DNA from: UMGS1601 sp964617585
GTDB taxonomy: Bacteria > Bacillota > Clostridia > Oscillospirales > Ruminococcaceae
NCBI GenBank assembly: GCA_964617585.1
Contig: CAZTXS010000032.1
Location: 1 to 14,051, forward strand
Direction of reading: 5' to 3'
Length of the DNA stretch: 14,051 nucleotides
Positions 7,518 through 14,051 of this stretch are shown piece by piece. Position numbers and translations under genes: made by a program. Position 1 is the stretch's first letter, and the number at the start of each line of letters is the position of its first letter. The notes under the pieces were generated by a model that worked only from the letters and a program-made list of their open reading frames with translations, did not search any database and was not told where the DNA came from.

Positions 7518-7546
7518 AGCCTGAAACGCTATTCGTTTTCATACGC

Positions 7547-7570
7547 AAAACGGGAGAACAAAGTCCTCCC
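7547..7570 (-). terminator. Terminator-like stem-loop between dnaK and dnaJ
   Basis: On the minus strand GGGAGGAC-TTT-GTTCTCCC (7552-7570) forms an 8-bp stem with one G-U pair and a 3-nt loop, followed by GTTTTG. It lies 17 nt after the dnaK stop codon. The short T run suggests partial termination or a 3' end that protects dnaK mRNA rather than a full stop, since dnaJ has no clear promoter of its own. Confidence 0.55.
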
Positions 7571-7587
7571 ACTTCGCTTAATTATTC

Positions 7588-9423
7588 TTATTCAGCGTCG
7601 CTGAACTCTGCGTCGATAACATCGTCGCCGCTGTCTGCCGAAGCCGACTCTGCTCCTGCTTCCGTCTGAGCGCCCTGAGCCTGCTGAGTAGCCTGCTGGT
7701 AAACCTTTGTTGCAACTCCCTGGAACTCGGTTTCAAGCTCTTTCTGCTTAGACTTGATAGCTTCAATATCCGTTCCCTTTAAAGCTTCCTTAAGAGCATC
7801 AATCTTAGCCTGAACCGACGATTTTTCATTCGCTGAAATCTTATCGCCGAACTCGCCCAATGATTTTTCACACTGGAATACCATCTGATCAGCCTGATTT
7901 CTTGCGTCAACCTCGTCTTTTTTCTTTTTATCCTCCGCTGCGAAAGCTTCAGCTTCCTTAACGGCTTTATCTATATCCTCCTTAGACATATTTGTCGAAG
8001 AAGTGATTGTAATGTTCTGTTCTTTTCCTGTTCCCAGATCCTTAGCCGAAACGTGTACGATACCGTTAGCGTCAATGTCAAAGGTTACTTCTATCTGCGG
8101 AATTCCCCTCGGAGCGGGAGCAATGCCGTCAAGACGGAACATACCGAGCTGTTTGTTATCCTTGGCAAACTCTCTTTCGCCCTGCAAAACATTGATATCA
8201 ACCGCCGACTGATTATCCGCCGCAGTTGAGAATATCTGCGATTTCTTTGTAGGAATCGTTGTGTTTCTTTCAATAATCTTCGTGCAAACTCCGCCCATTG
8301 TTTCAAGACCGAGTGACAGAGGAGTAACGTCTAAAAGAAGCAGTCCGTCCTTGACGTCGCCGCCTAAGACTCCTCCCTGATAAGCCGCTCCCAGAGCAAC
8401 ACATTCGTCAGGGTTAATTCCCTTAAACGGTTCTTTTCCTATGAATTTTTGAACAGCTTCCTGAACGGCAGGAATTCTAGAAGAACCTCCTACCATAAGG
8501 ACCTTATTCAAATCTCCTGCTGAAAGTCCCGAATCAGACAATGCCTGACGTACAGGACCCATTGTCTTTTCAACCAAATCAGCGGTAAGCTCGTTAAACT
8601 TAGCCTGTGAAAGGGTTAAGTCCATATGCTTCGGACCTGCCGCGTCCGCTGTGATAAACGGAAGATTTATAGCGGAAGTTGCTGTTGACGAAAGCTCAAT
8701 CTTAGTCTTTTCAGCAGCTTCTTTCAGTCTTTGCATAGCCATTTTATCGTTTGTCAGGTCAATTCCCTCGGCAGCCTTGAACTCGCCTACCATCCAGTCG
8801 ATAATTCTCTGGTCGAAGTCATCTCCGCCCAGACGGTTGTTTCCTGCCGTAGCCAGAACCTCGGTTACGCCCTCTCCCATTTCAATTATTGAAACGTCGA
8901 AAGTTCCGCCGCCCAAGTCGTAAACCATTACCTTTTGATCGTTCTCTTTGTCAAGTCCGTATGACAAAGCGGCAGCCGTAGGCTCGTTGATAATTCTCTT
9001 TACGTTAAGTCCGGCAATCTGACCTGCGTCCTTTGTCGCCTGTCTTTGTGCGTCCGTGAAATATGCAGGAACCGTGATAACAGCTTCTGTTACAGGCTCG
9101 CCGAGGTAAGCTTCCGCATCAGCCTTGAGCTTTTGTAAAACCATTGCCGATATTTCCTGAGGAGTATATTCCTTTCCGCCCATCTTAGCCTTATAATCCG
9201 AACCCATGTGTCTTTTTATTGAGATAACCGTGTTATCAAAATTCGTGACCGCCTGTCTTTTTGCAACCTGACCTATTAGTCTGTCGCCTGTCTTTGAAAC
9301 TCCGACAACCGACGGAGTTGTTCTGGCTCCCTCGCTGTTAGGGATAACGACTGCTTCGCCGCCCTCCATAACTGCAACGCAGGAGTTTGTTGTTCCTAAG
9401 TCAATACCAATAATCTTTCCCAT
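7588..9423 (-). CDS. dnaK: Chaperone DnaK (Hsp70)
   Basis: DnaK is the ATP-driven Hsp70 chaperone of the cytoplasm and works with DnaJ and GrpE. From the chosen start it has 611 residues: a nucleotide-binding domain (about 1-355) with GIDLGTTNSC, NEPTAAALSYG, VYDLGGGTFDVS and GGSSRIPAVQ, then the interdomain linker LLLLDVTPLSLG (near 361-372), a beta-sandwich substrate domain, and a helical lid ending in DDVIDAEFSDAE. The first domain lacks the insertion found near residue 80 in proteobacterial DnaK (it reads RHMGSDYKAKMGGKEYTPQ), a mark of Gram-positive bacteria. I start at ATG 9423, since AAAGGAA lies 8 nt before it and the family begins MGKIIGIDLG. The upstream ATG at 9432 abuts the Shine-Dalgarno and is unlikely. 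It follows grpE closely. Confidence 0.98.
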   Translation of the reverse strand: MGKIIGIDLGTTNSCVAVMEGGEAVVIPNSEGARTTPSVVGVSKTGDRLIGQVAKRQAVTNFDNTVISIKRHMGSDYKAKMGGKEYTPQEISAMVLQKLKADAEAYLGEPVTEAVITVPAYFTDAQRQATKDAGQIAGLNVKRIINEPTAAALSYGLDKENDQKVMVYDLGGGTFDVSIIEMGEGVTEVLATAGNNRLGGDDFDQRIIDWMVGEFKAAEGIDLTNDKMAMQRLKEAAEKTKIELSSTATSAINLPFITADAAGPKHMDLTLSQAKFNELTADLVEKTMGPVRQALSDSGLSAGDLNKVLMVGGSSRIPAVQEAVQKFIGKEPFKGINPDECVALGAAYQGGVLGGDVKDGLLLLDVTPLSLGLETMGGVCTKIIERNTTIPTKKSQIFSTAADNQSAVDINVLQGEREFAKDNKQLGMFRLDGIAPAPRGIPQIEVTFDIDANGIVHVSAKDLGTGKEQNITITSSTNMSKEDIDKAVKEAEAFAAEDKKKKDEVDARNQADQMVFQCEKSLGEFGDKISANEKSSVQAKIDALKEALKGTDIEAIKSKQKELETEFQGVATKVYQQATQQAQGAQTEAGAESASADSGDDVIDAEFSDAE

Positions 9424-9462
9424 AAAAAACATTCCTTTCTATCATATTGTAAATTTGAATTG

Positions 9463-10038
9463 CTACGGGTTTGCAACCACAACCATTGCGTATCTTATTA
9501 TTTTATCCCCTATTTTATAGCCCTTCTGAAAAACTTGCGCTACCTCGTTTTCGCCGAAGTTTTCGTCTTCAATCTGATTGACGGCGTTGGCTATATTCGG
9601 ATCGAAGGTTTCGCCTATCGGATCGATTATCTCAACCCCCAGCTTTTTCAGCGTTTCCCCGAACTGATTAAAAATCATTTCCACGCCGGATTTATATTTT
9701 TCATCCTCGGTTTCAGCATTTAAAGCCCTTTCAAAATTATCAAAAACCGGTAGGATTTCGCTGACCGTGTCGCCTGATACCGAAGCCGAAAGCTCAAGCC
9801 TTTCCTTAGCCGAGCGCTTTCTGAAATTATCATATTCGGCGGCAAGCCTCATATATTTATCCTTTTGCTCGGCAAGCTCATCCCGAAGCTTTTCTTCCTC
9901 CGACGGCTCGGATTCTTTCTGCTCTTCTTCCTCGCAGGTATTATCTTCTGTTTCAGCTTCTGCATTTTCAGTATTGGTTTCCTCGGAGCTTTCTTCCTCC
10001 TCCAAAGCCTCTTTTTCCAAGTCTTTTTCTTCTGTCAT
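9463..10038 (-). CDS. grpE: Nucleotide exchange factor GrpE
   Basis: GrpE is a dimeric cofactor that releases ADP from DnaK and so resets the chaperone cycle. The protein has 191 residues. An unusually acidic N-terminal tail (about 1-50, rich in Glu) leads into the long dimerising helix (about 50-105) with AEYDNFRKRSAKER and VFDNFERAL. The C-terminal beta domain (about 135-191) contains GVEIIDPIGETFDPN and closes with GYKIGDKIIRYAMVVVANP, the family signature. The usual His after FDPN is replaced (DPNIANAV). The ATG at 10038 is preceded by AAAGGAG. It lies 43 nt after hrcA and about 40 nt before dnaK, in the CIRCE-controlled operon. Confidence 0.97.
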   Translation of the reverse strand: MTEEKDLEKEALEEEESSEETNTENAEAETEDNTCEEEEQKESEPSEEEKLRDELAEQKDKYMRLAAEYDNFRKRSAKERLELSASVSGDTVSEILPVFDNFERALNAETEDEKYKSGVEMIFNQFGETLKKLGVEIIDPIGETFDPNIANAVNQIEDENFGENEVAQVFQKGYKIGDKIIRYAMVVVANP

Positions 10039-10081
10039 AACTTAAGCTCTCCTTTCGATGCTCGGCGCTTGTTTTCAGACA

Positions 10082-11140
10082 TTATTCATCGCTGCTTTTT
10101 TCAATATCGCTTATATCCGTTACCCCGCTTACATCCGCTTCACTTTCCGAAATCATATCGGATATTCTGCCGCTAAAATATTCAAGATACGGAATAAACT
10201 TAGCATAATCGATTCTCATAGGTCCTATAAGCCCTATAGTTCCCGCAGGTTTTCCGCCCTTCTGATACTGAGAAGTTATTATGCTTGAGTTATTGATAAC
10301 AAAGCTGTCGTCCTCCGGAGAGAACATGACGTGCAATCCGGAAAAGCTGCTGTCAAACAGCCTTGCAATATCTTTTTTATTATCCAAAAACTCAATAATT
10401 TCATTTTTGTCAAATTCGTCGCATTTAAGCAGGTTTTTCTCACCCTTTAATGAAATCTCCCTCTGAGTTATCTCTCTGGACATCTTATAAATCTCAGAAA
10501 CAAGGGGGGATAACGTCACCATATAGGTTCCCATAGCTTCTTCCAGCTTTTTAAGCAAATCGTCGGAAAACTTATCTATTTCCACGCCCTCAAGGTTCTC
10601 CCTTAAAAAGTTCGAGAAAAACTCAAGCTGTTCGTTTGTAAGATCAAACTGAAGCCTACACACCTTGTTCTTTATATTTCCCGACGAGGTTATAAGAAGC
10701 AGAACGTACATACGCTTTCCCGTAGGAATAACCTCAACCTTTGAAATTATTGAAAACTTAGGCGTTTCGGTTGCAACTACAGTGGCGCACTTCGTAAGCT
10801 CTGCCAGCGCAGTGGAAGCCGACTGAACTATAGCCTCTTCCGTCAAATCGCTTCCGCTCGGAAGCATAGCCTCAATAAGCTCTTTTTCTTCCCTTGTAAG
10901 CGGATCGGTTTCAATAAGCTGATCAACATAAAATCTATACCCCTTATATGTCGGGACTCTTCCGGCAGAGGTATGAGGCTGTTCAAGATAACCCTGCTTT
11001 TCAAGCTCAGCCATTTCATTTCTTATAGTTGCAGACGAAGCCTTTATATACTTCATCATCGTTTTTGAACCGACCGGCTCTCCCGTTACTATATATTCGT
11101 CAACTACCGCCGTTAGAATCTTAAGCTTCCGCTCATCCAA
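10082..11140 (-). CDS. hrcA: Heat-shock repressor HrcA
   Basis: HrcA binds the CIRCE operator and represses class I heat-shock operons; in studied Firmicutes its activity depends on the GroEL chaperonin. An N-terminal winged helix (about 1-85) contains VGSKT, SATIRNEMAELEKQGYL and the family signature HTSAGRVPTYKGYRFYVD. A GAF-like middle and C-terminal dimer region follows and ends with GTIGLIGPMRIDYAKFIPYL. I place the start at TTG 11140, giving 352 residues beginning LDERKLKIL as in the family, because GGAGGTGATC lies just upstream. A GTG at 11170 would add ten residues (starting MITGYSEVIG) that include the Shine-Dalgarno itself, and has no ribosome site. It is the first gene of the operon and so autoregulated by the CIRCE at 11187-11213. 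Confidence 0.96.
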   Translation of the reverse strand: MDERKLKILTAVVDEYIVTGEPVGSKTMMKYIKASSATIRNEMAELEKQGYLEQPHTSAGRVPTYKGYRFYVDQLIETDPLTREEKELIEAMLPSGSDLTEEAIVQSASTALAELTKCATVVATETPKFSIISKVEVIPTGKRMYVLLLITSSGNIKNKVCRLQFDLTNEQLEFFSNFLRENLEGVEIDKFSDDLLKKLEEAMGTYMVTLSPLVSEIYKMSREITQREISLKGEKNLLKCDEFDKNEIIEFLDNKKDIARLFDSSFSGLHVMFSPEDDSFVINNSSIITSQYQKGGKPAGTIGLIGPMRIDYAKFIPYLEYFSGRISDMISESEADVSGVTDISDIEKSSDE

Positions 11141-11153
11141 GCCGATCACCTCC
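11141..11153 (-). promoter_or_regulatory. Extended Shine-Dalgarno deciding the hrcA TTG start
   Basis: GGAGGTGATC (11144-11153) is complementary over 10 nt to the conserved 3' end of bacterial 16S rRNA (GATCACCTCC). Counted from GGAGG, it lies 8 nt before TTG 11138-11140. Confidence 0.75.
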
Positions 11154-11186
11154 GAATAGCCTGTTATCACTTAATTTCACAGAGTG

Positions 11187-11213
11187 TTAGCACTCATTTA
11201 GCTTGAGTGCTAA
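11187..11213 (-). promoter_or_regulatory. CIRCE operator (HrcA binding site)
   Basis: A perfect match to the CIRCE consensus TTAGCACTC-N9-GAGTGCTAA. It overlaps the predicted transcription start and lies 46 nt before the hrcA TTG start codon. An extra GAGTG (11182-11186) directly abuts it on the gene side and can pair with the neighbouring CACTC. The sequence shows autoregulation of the whole operon by HrcA. Confidence 0.97.
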
Positions 11214-11218
11214 GTATT

Positions 11219-11246
11219 ATTATACCCACATTTTTTATATTGTCAA
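11219..11246 (-). promoter_or_regulatory. Sigma-A promoter of the hrcA operon
   Basis: On the minus strand a consensus -35 TTGACA (11241-11246), a 16-bp spacer and a consensus -10 TATAAT (11219-11224) lie immediately upstream of CIRCE. This is the usual arrangement for HrcA-repressed operons transcribed by the housekeeping sigma factor. Confidence 0.92.
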
Positions 11247-11469
11247 GGGGTTTTAAAAAATATTTTTATAAAATTATCGTGATTCATAATATATATTTTT
11301 GTGCATAAAGACAAAATAAATCAGTGAGACTTTTTTCGAGTTGGTACGCTTATATTATAAAGAGGAAAACCTCCGATTTACATTTGATGTAATTGTTACC
11401 AAATAATTATTTATTTTTTGTGCATATTTTGTGCATATGTACAAATTTCAAAAAATGTATTGCTAAATG
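11247..11469. other. Divergent intergenic region with repeated TTTTGTGCATA
   Basis: This AT-rich stretch separates the heat-shock promoter from the protease promoter and holds no gene that I can see. The 11-mer TTTTGTGCATA occurs three times on the plus strand, ending near 11307, 11426 and 11437, the last two in tandem. They end about 160, 43 and 32 bp before the -35 box of the protease promoter and could be binding sites for a regulator. A small dyad GAGG-AAAA-CCTC lies at 11362-11373. Confidence 0.45.
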
Positions 11470-11498
11470 TTTACTTATAAGTATTTTAATGGTATTAT
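11470..11498 (+). promoter_or_regulatory. Probable promoter of the protease operon
   Basis: TTTACT (11470-11475), a 17-bp spacer and TATTAT (11493-11498) resemble a sigma-A promoter, with four and five of six consensus bases. It would give a leader of about 40 nt before the ATG at 11548. Confidence 0.6.
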
Positions 11499-11547
11499 AA
11501 GGTCGGAGTTAAATCCAAACTTATAATATCTGAAAGGAAGTTTTATT

Positions 11548-13668
11548 ATGAAATTCAAGAAAGTACTCAGTATCGCTATTTGCATAGTTTTATGTATACC
11601 TATGCTTGTTCATAGCAGCGTGTATGCGGATTTATCACAAGGCAAAAAAGAAACTTACATAGTGCTTACTGAAACGGCAAAGGACGGAAATAAAATTCTA
11701 TCACAGTATAAAGGCGAAGTCTTAGGCAATGATGAAGCTTTAAGCTGTGAACTAACCGAAGCTCAGGCTAAAAAACTTGAAGAAAGTTCAGGTGTGATGG
11801 CTGTCAGCGAAGATATTATCCTTGAGGGAAGCGGAAAGAAAAGCAAAAAGGACGCTGATTCTGAACAACTTGATCAATGGAATTTAAAGGCTATCGGCGC
11901 AGAGGATAATAAGTCAAAAGTCTCCGGCGTAAAAATTGAAGTACTCGACAGCGGCGTTTCATATACCGATGACATTAATATCATGGGCGAGGTTAATCTT
12001 GTTCCGGGCGAGGAGGAAGTCAGTTCTATGTTTGTTGACGCAAACGGTCACGGAACAGGAATCGCAGGGCTTATCGGAGCAAAGGATAACGACGATGGAA
12101 TAAAGGGTGTTTTCCCCAACGCTGAGATATATTCTGTTAAGGCATTTGACGAGAATTTAAAATCTCCGTTAAGCAGAATAATTGAGGGTATCTATTGGGG
12201 AATTGAAAATGATATGGATATTATCAATATGAGTTTCGGAACGACTGTTAATTCCGAGGTTTTGCATCAGGCGATAAAAGATGCAGCAGAAGCAGGAATA
12301 ATCCTTATAGCAGCGGCAGGCAACACCGAACACCAAGACATTAATTACCCTGCGGCATATGATGAAGTAATAGCGGTAGGCTCTATAAATGCAGAGGGTA
12401 GTCTTGCCGAGCTTACCTCAACAGGAACTGAGCTCGAACTTCTGGCTCCCGGGGAACAGGTGTGTACAACAGGACTGTTCTATGGTACAATAGGCGTAAG
12501 CGGAACAAGCATAGCCACAGCACAGGTCACGGGAGCGGCGGCAATGCTTAAGGCTAAAGACAAAACAAAGTCAGCAGATTTTATAAGAGGGCTTCTGAGA
12601 GCTTCATCTAAAGAAGTCGAGGGAACAAACGCAGGACTTATAGACTGTGGATATGCACTTGAAATATATGATGAGTATGCAAAGAGCTATACCAAAGGCG
12701 AAGATACAGACGAAAAGTTTGAAAATGATAAAAAGTTACCTGACTACTCAGATGATGCAAATGTTGTCGTTGAGGGGTTGTGGGATATAGGTAATCATAC
12801 TGATTTAATAGATTATGCTAATATGGAAACAAGTAAACTTAGTTCATCAGACATATCGTTAATTGCAAAAATTGCAACATGGTGTGATACAAAATGGTTT
12901 ATAGGTAGTGAAAAGGATGATGATCCTAACACGAATCCATGTAATGCAGTACATGGCTCGGCAAATTACGTATTTACTCTTAAATATTTATGGAATTTTG
13001 CTAAGAAAATTGAAACAACTCCTACAAGTACTCCGGTAGCAGATGCTAGCTATGCAGCAAGTGCATATGCTTTGTCATTTGTTGACCGATCAAAATTCAG
13101 CAAAGATGAGGATAATAAATTAATACAATTGGCAATACGTACACAAGATCTTATTAATAATTATGGAAAATCAAAGAACGGTAGCGGAAGAAGAAATCTA
13201 GTGTTCGGTTTTATTTTTCATTTGTTAGGAGATACTTTTGCTCATAGAACTATCGTTCCTAAATATACAATAAACAATATGACAAAAACCAGAAAAGATT
13301 CTACTTCTTATACTTCTAAAAATGCACGGTTTGGTACAAGTGATTTTACGTCAGCTAATCTAACAGAATTAAAATCACGCATAAATGGCGATGGTATAGA
13401 ATTTTGTGGAATATTTAATTTAGGTGGTAAGAGAAGTGCATATGAAGATAATCCAGATTTTTGTGCAGAAAGATATGGTGAATCTGAAAGTGCATGTATA
13501 TATTTCTTGGAAAACTATTCTAAAGGGTATAGTTGGATAACTTTTATTCCTGTTTACGGAACAAAATTAAATTATTTTAAAGGTTATTTAACACGTCTGA
13601 ATGAAGATACATCTTACTTGACAGATAAAAAATGGAGTTCAATTTCTACGGATAAAATCATAGTATAA
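11548..13668 (+). CDS. Secreted subtilisin-like (S8) protease fused to a phospholipase C/P1-nuclease-like domain
   Basis: The first part is a secreted serine protease of the subtilase family. A signal peptide (about 1-27, cleavage probably after SVYA) is followed by an I9-type inhibitory propeptide (about 35-93). The catalytic domain (about 110-375) has D134 in VLDSG, H168 in NGHGTG, oxyanion N259 in AAAGN, and S321 in GTSIATAQ; the normal GTSMAAPH box is altered. A charged linker (about 380-403) leads to a C-terminal domain (about 405-706) with spaced His and Asp: H417 and D419 in GNHTDL, D447, H469 in AVHGSANY, and H558, D562 and H566 in FHLLGDTFAHR. This pattern recalls zinc-dependent phospholipase C, P1 nuclease and Het-C-like helical hydrolases; the assignment is inference. 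No cell-wall anchor or membrane anchor is seen. GGAAG lies 7 nt before the ATG. G+C drops near the domain junction. It is followed after 16 nt by a second secreted protein. Confidence 0.85.
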   Translation: MKFKKVLSIAICIVLCIPMLVHSSVYADLSQGKKETYIVLTETAKDGNKILSQYKGEVLGNDEALSCELTEAQAKKLEESSGVMAVSEDIILEGSGKKSKKDADSEQLDQWNLKAIGAEDNKSKVSGVKIEVLDSGVSYTDDINIMGEVNLVPGEEEVSSMFVDANGHGTGIAGLIGAKDNDDGIKGVFPNAEIYSVKAFDENLKSPLSRIIEGIYWGIENDMDIINMSFGTTVNSEVLHQAIKDAAEAGIILIAAAGNTEHQDINYPAAYDEVIAVGSINAEGSLAELTSTGTELELLAPGEQVCTTGLFYGTIGVSGTSIATAQVTGAAAMLKAKDKTKSADFIRGLLRASSKEVEGTNAGLIDCGYALEIYDEYAKSYTKGEDTDEKFENDKKLPDYSDDANVVVEGLWDIGNHTDLIDYANMETSKLSSSDISLIAKIATWCDTKWFIGSEKDDDPNTNPCNAVHGSANYVFTLKYLWNFAKKIETTPTSTPVADASYAASAYALSFVDRSKFSKDEDNKLIQLAIRTQDLINNYGKSKNGSGRRNLVFGFIFHLLGDTFAHRTIVPKYTINNMTKTRKDSTSYTSKNARFGTSDFTSANLTELKSRINGDGIEFCGIFNLGGKRSAYEDNPDFCAERYGESESACIYFLENYSKGYSWITFIPVYGTKLNYFKGYLTRLNEDTSYLTDKKWSSISTDKIIV

Positions 13669-13670
13669 AT

Positions 13671-13676
13671 AGGAGG
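13671..13676 (+). promoter_or_regulatory. Ribosome binding site of the downstream secreted protein
   Basis: AGGAGG lies 8 nt before ATG 13685 and 2 nt after the protease stop codon, supporting one operon and fixing the start of the partial gene. Confidence 0.85.
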
Positions 13677-13684
13677 ACAATATA

Positions 13685-14051
13685 ATGAAAAAGATAATAA
13701 CAACATTAATATCAGCGGTCATGTTGACCTCAATGTTCAGTACAATGGTATCCGCACAAGAAGTAATGACATCCGAACAAATACAAGCAGTTTATGATGA
13801 TTATCAAAAAAATTATTATGGGAAGAAATATACTTATAAAGACTGGGTTTACTCACCGATTATAGGATATACTTATGATAATAGTAACTATGATCCATTT
13901 AATGATAAGATTGTTAGTATGAAAATTGTATTTGTTATTGATAAGTATAATAACAAGAATGCAACAAGTGTAAAAATTCCAAGCAGTATAGACGGGCATA
14001 AAATTTCAGGTATAAGCGGACGATTTAAGAGCAATACAAAGCTAAAAAAAG
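13685..14051 (+). CDS. Secreted protein with probable BspA-like leucine-rich repeats, C-terminus cut by the window edge
   Basis: A new reading frame opens here and remains open to the window edge (122 residues). It begins MKKIITTLISAVMLTSMF, a clear signal peptide with cleavage probably after MVSA (near residue 24). The mature part is rich in Tyr, Asn and Lys (for example DDYQKNYYGKKYTYKDWVY). From about residue 97 the reading VKIPSSIDGHKISGISG followed by SNTKLKK fits the start of a BspA/LRR_5-type repeat, in which IPSSIDG.KV..I and a later N.KLK recur; only one unit is visible, so this is tentative. The gene is 16 nt after the protease and shares its low G+C, so it is probably co-transcribed and co-secreted. 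Such proteins often mediate adhesion or protein binding, but the role here is unknown. Confidence 0.8.
   Translation, partial: MKKIITTLISAVMLTSMFSTMVSAQEVMTSEQIQAVYDDYQKNYYGKKYTYKDWVYSPIIGYTYDNSNYDPFNDKIVSMKIVFVIDKYNNKNATSVKIPSSIDGHKISGISGRFKSNTKLKK

Noticed and set aside
9421..9432. dnaK start at ATG 9432 (MFFMGK)
   Set aside because: That ATG directly abuts the Shine-Dalgarno; ATG 9423 has 8-nt spacing and matches the family N-terminus.
9767..10176. Ser/Phe-rich plus-strand frames opposite grpE and hrcA
   Set aside because: The low-complexity composition is the mirror of the Glu-rich GrpE tail; the grpE and hrcA frames have full family motifs.
12700..12780. Frameshift joining two separate genes in the protease region
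   Set aside because: The frame is continuous with no internal stop, and I see no ribosome site or start suited to a separate C-terminal gene.

Overview
The window looks like a chromosomal stretch from a Gram-positive anaerobe of the Clostridia, probably Ruminococcaceae/Oscillospiraceae-like. The reasons are the hrcA-grpE-dnaK-dnaJ gene order behind a CIRCE operator, the short Gram-positive form of DnaK, strong GGAGG-type ribosome binding sites, sigma-A-like promoters, and a secreted protein that appears to start a BspA-like leucine-rich repeat. The taxonomic placement is inference; no rRNA gene is present.

Positions 1-3041 (minus strand) hold the branched-chain amino acid genes ilvB-ilvN-ilvC: acetolactate synthase catalytic and regulatory subunits, then ketol-acid reductoisomerase, which is cut by the window edge. 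A good promoter lies at 3083-3111. Positions 3174-5918 (minus) hold a lone cytoplasmic glycoside hydrolase of family 2 with its own terminator.

Positions 6193-11246 (minus) are the class I heat-shock operon hrcA-grpE-dnaK-dnaJ, with a near-ideal promoter, a perfect CIRCE operator, and a terminator after dnaJ. A stem-loop between dnaK and dnaJ may uncouple their expression. HrcA represses the operon through CIRCE; DnaK, DnaJ and GrpE form the Hsp70 folding cycle.

Positions 11470-14051 (plus, divergent) hold an accessory operon for secreted proteins. The first gene is a subtilisin-like protease with signal peptide, I9-type propeptide and complete catalytic residues, fused to a C-terminal domain that resembles the zinc-dependent phospholipase C/P1-nuclease fold. 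The second, cut by the window edge, is a secreted protein with a probable leucine-rich-repeat start. G+C falls sharply inside the first gene, suggesting that the C-terminal domain and its downstream neighbour have a different origin from the protease part.

The main non-gene structure is a dispersed repeat: two copies of about 84% identity (108 and 144 bp) in opposite orientation on either side of dnaJ, plus a 24-bp end fragment in the ilvB leader. The longer copy differs in length only by an extra 36-bp perfect-ended stem-loop.
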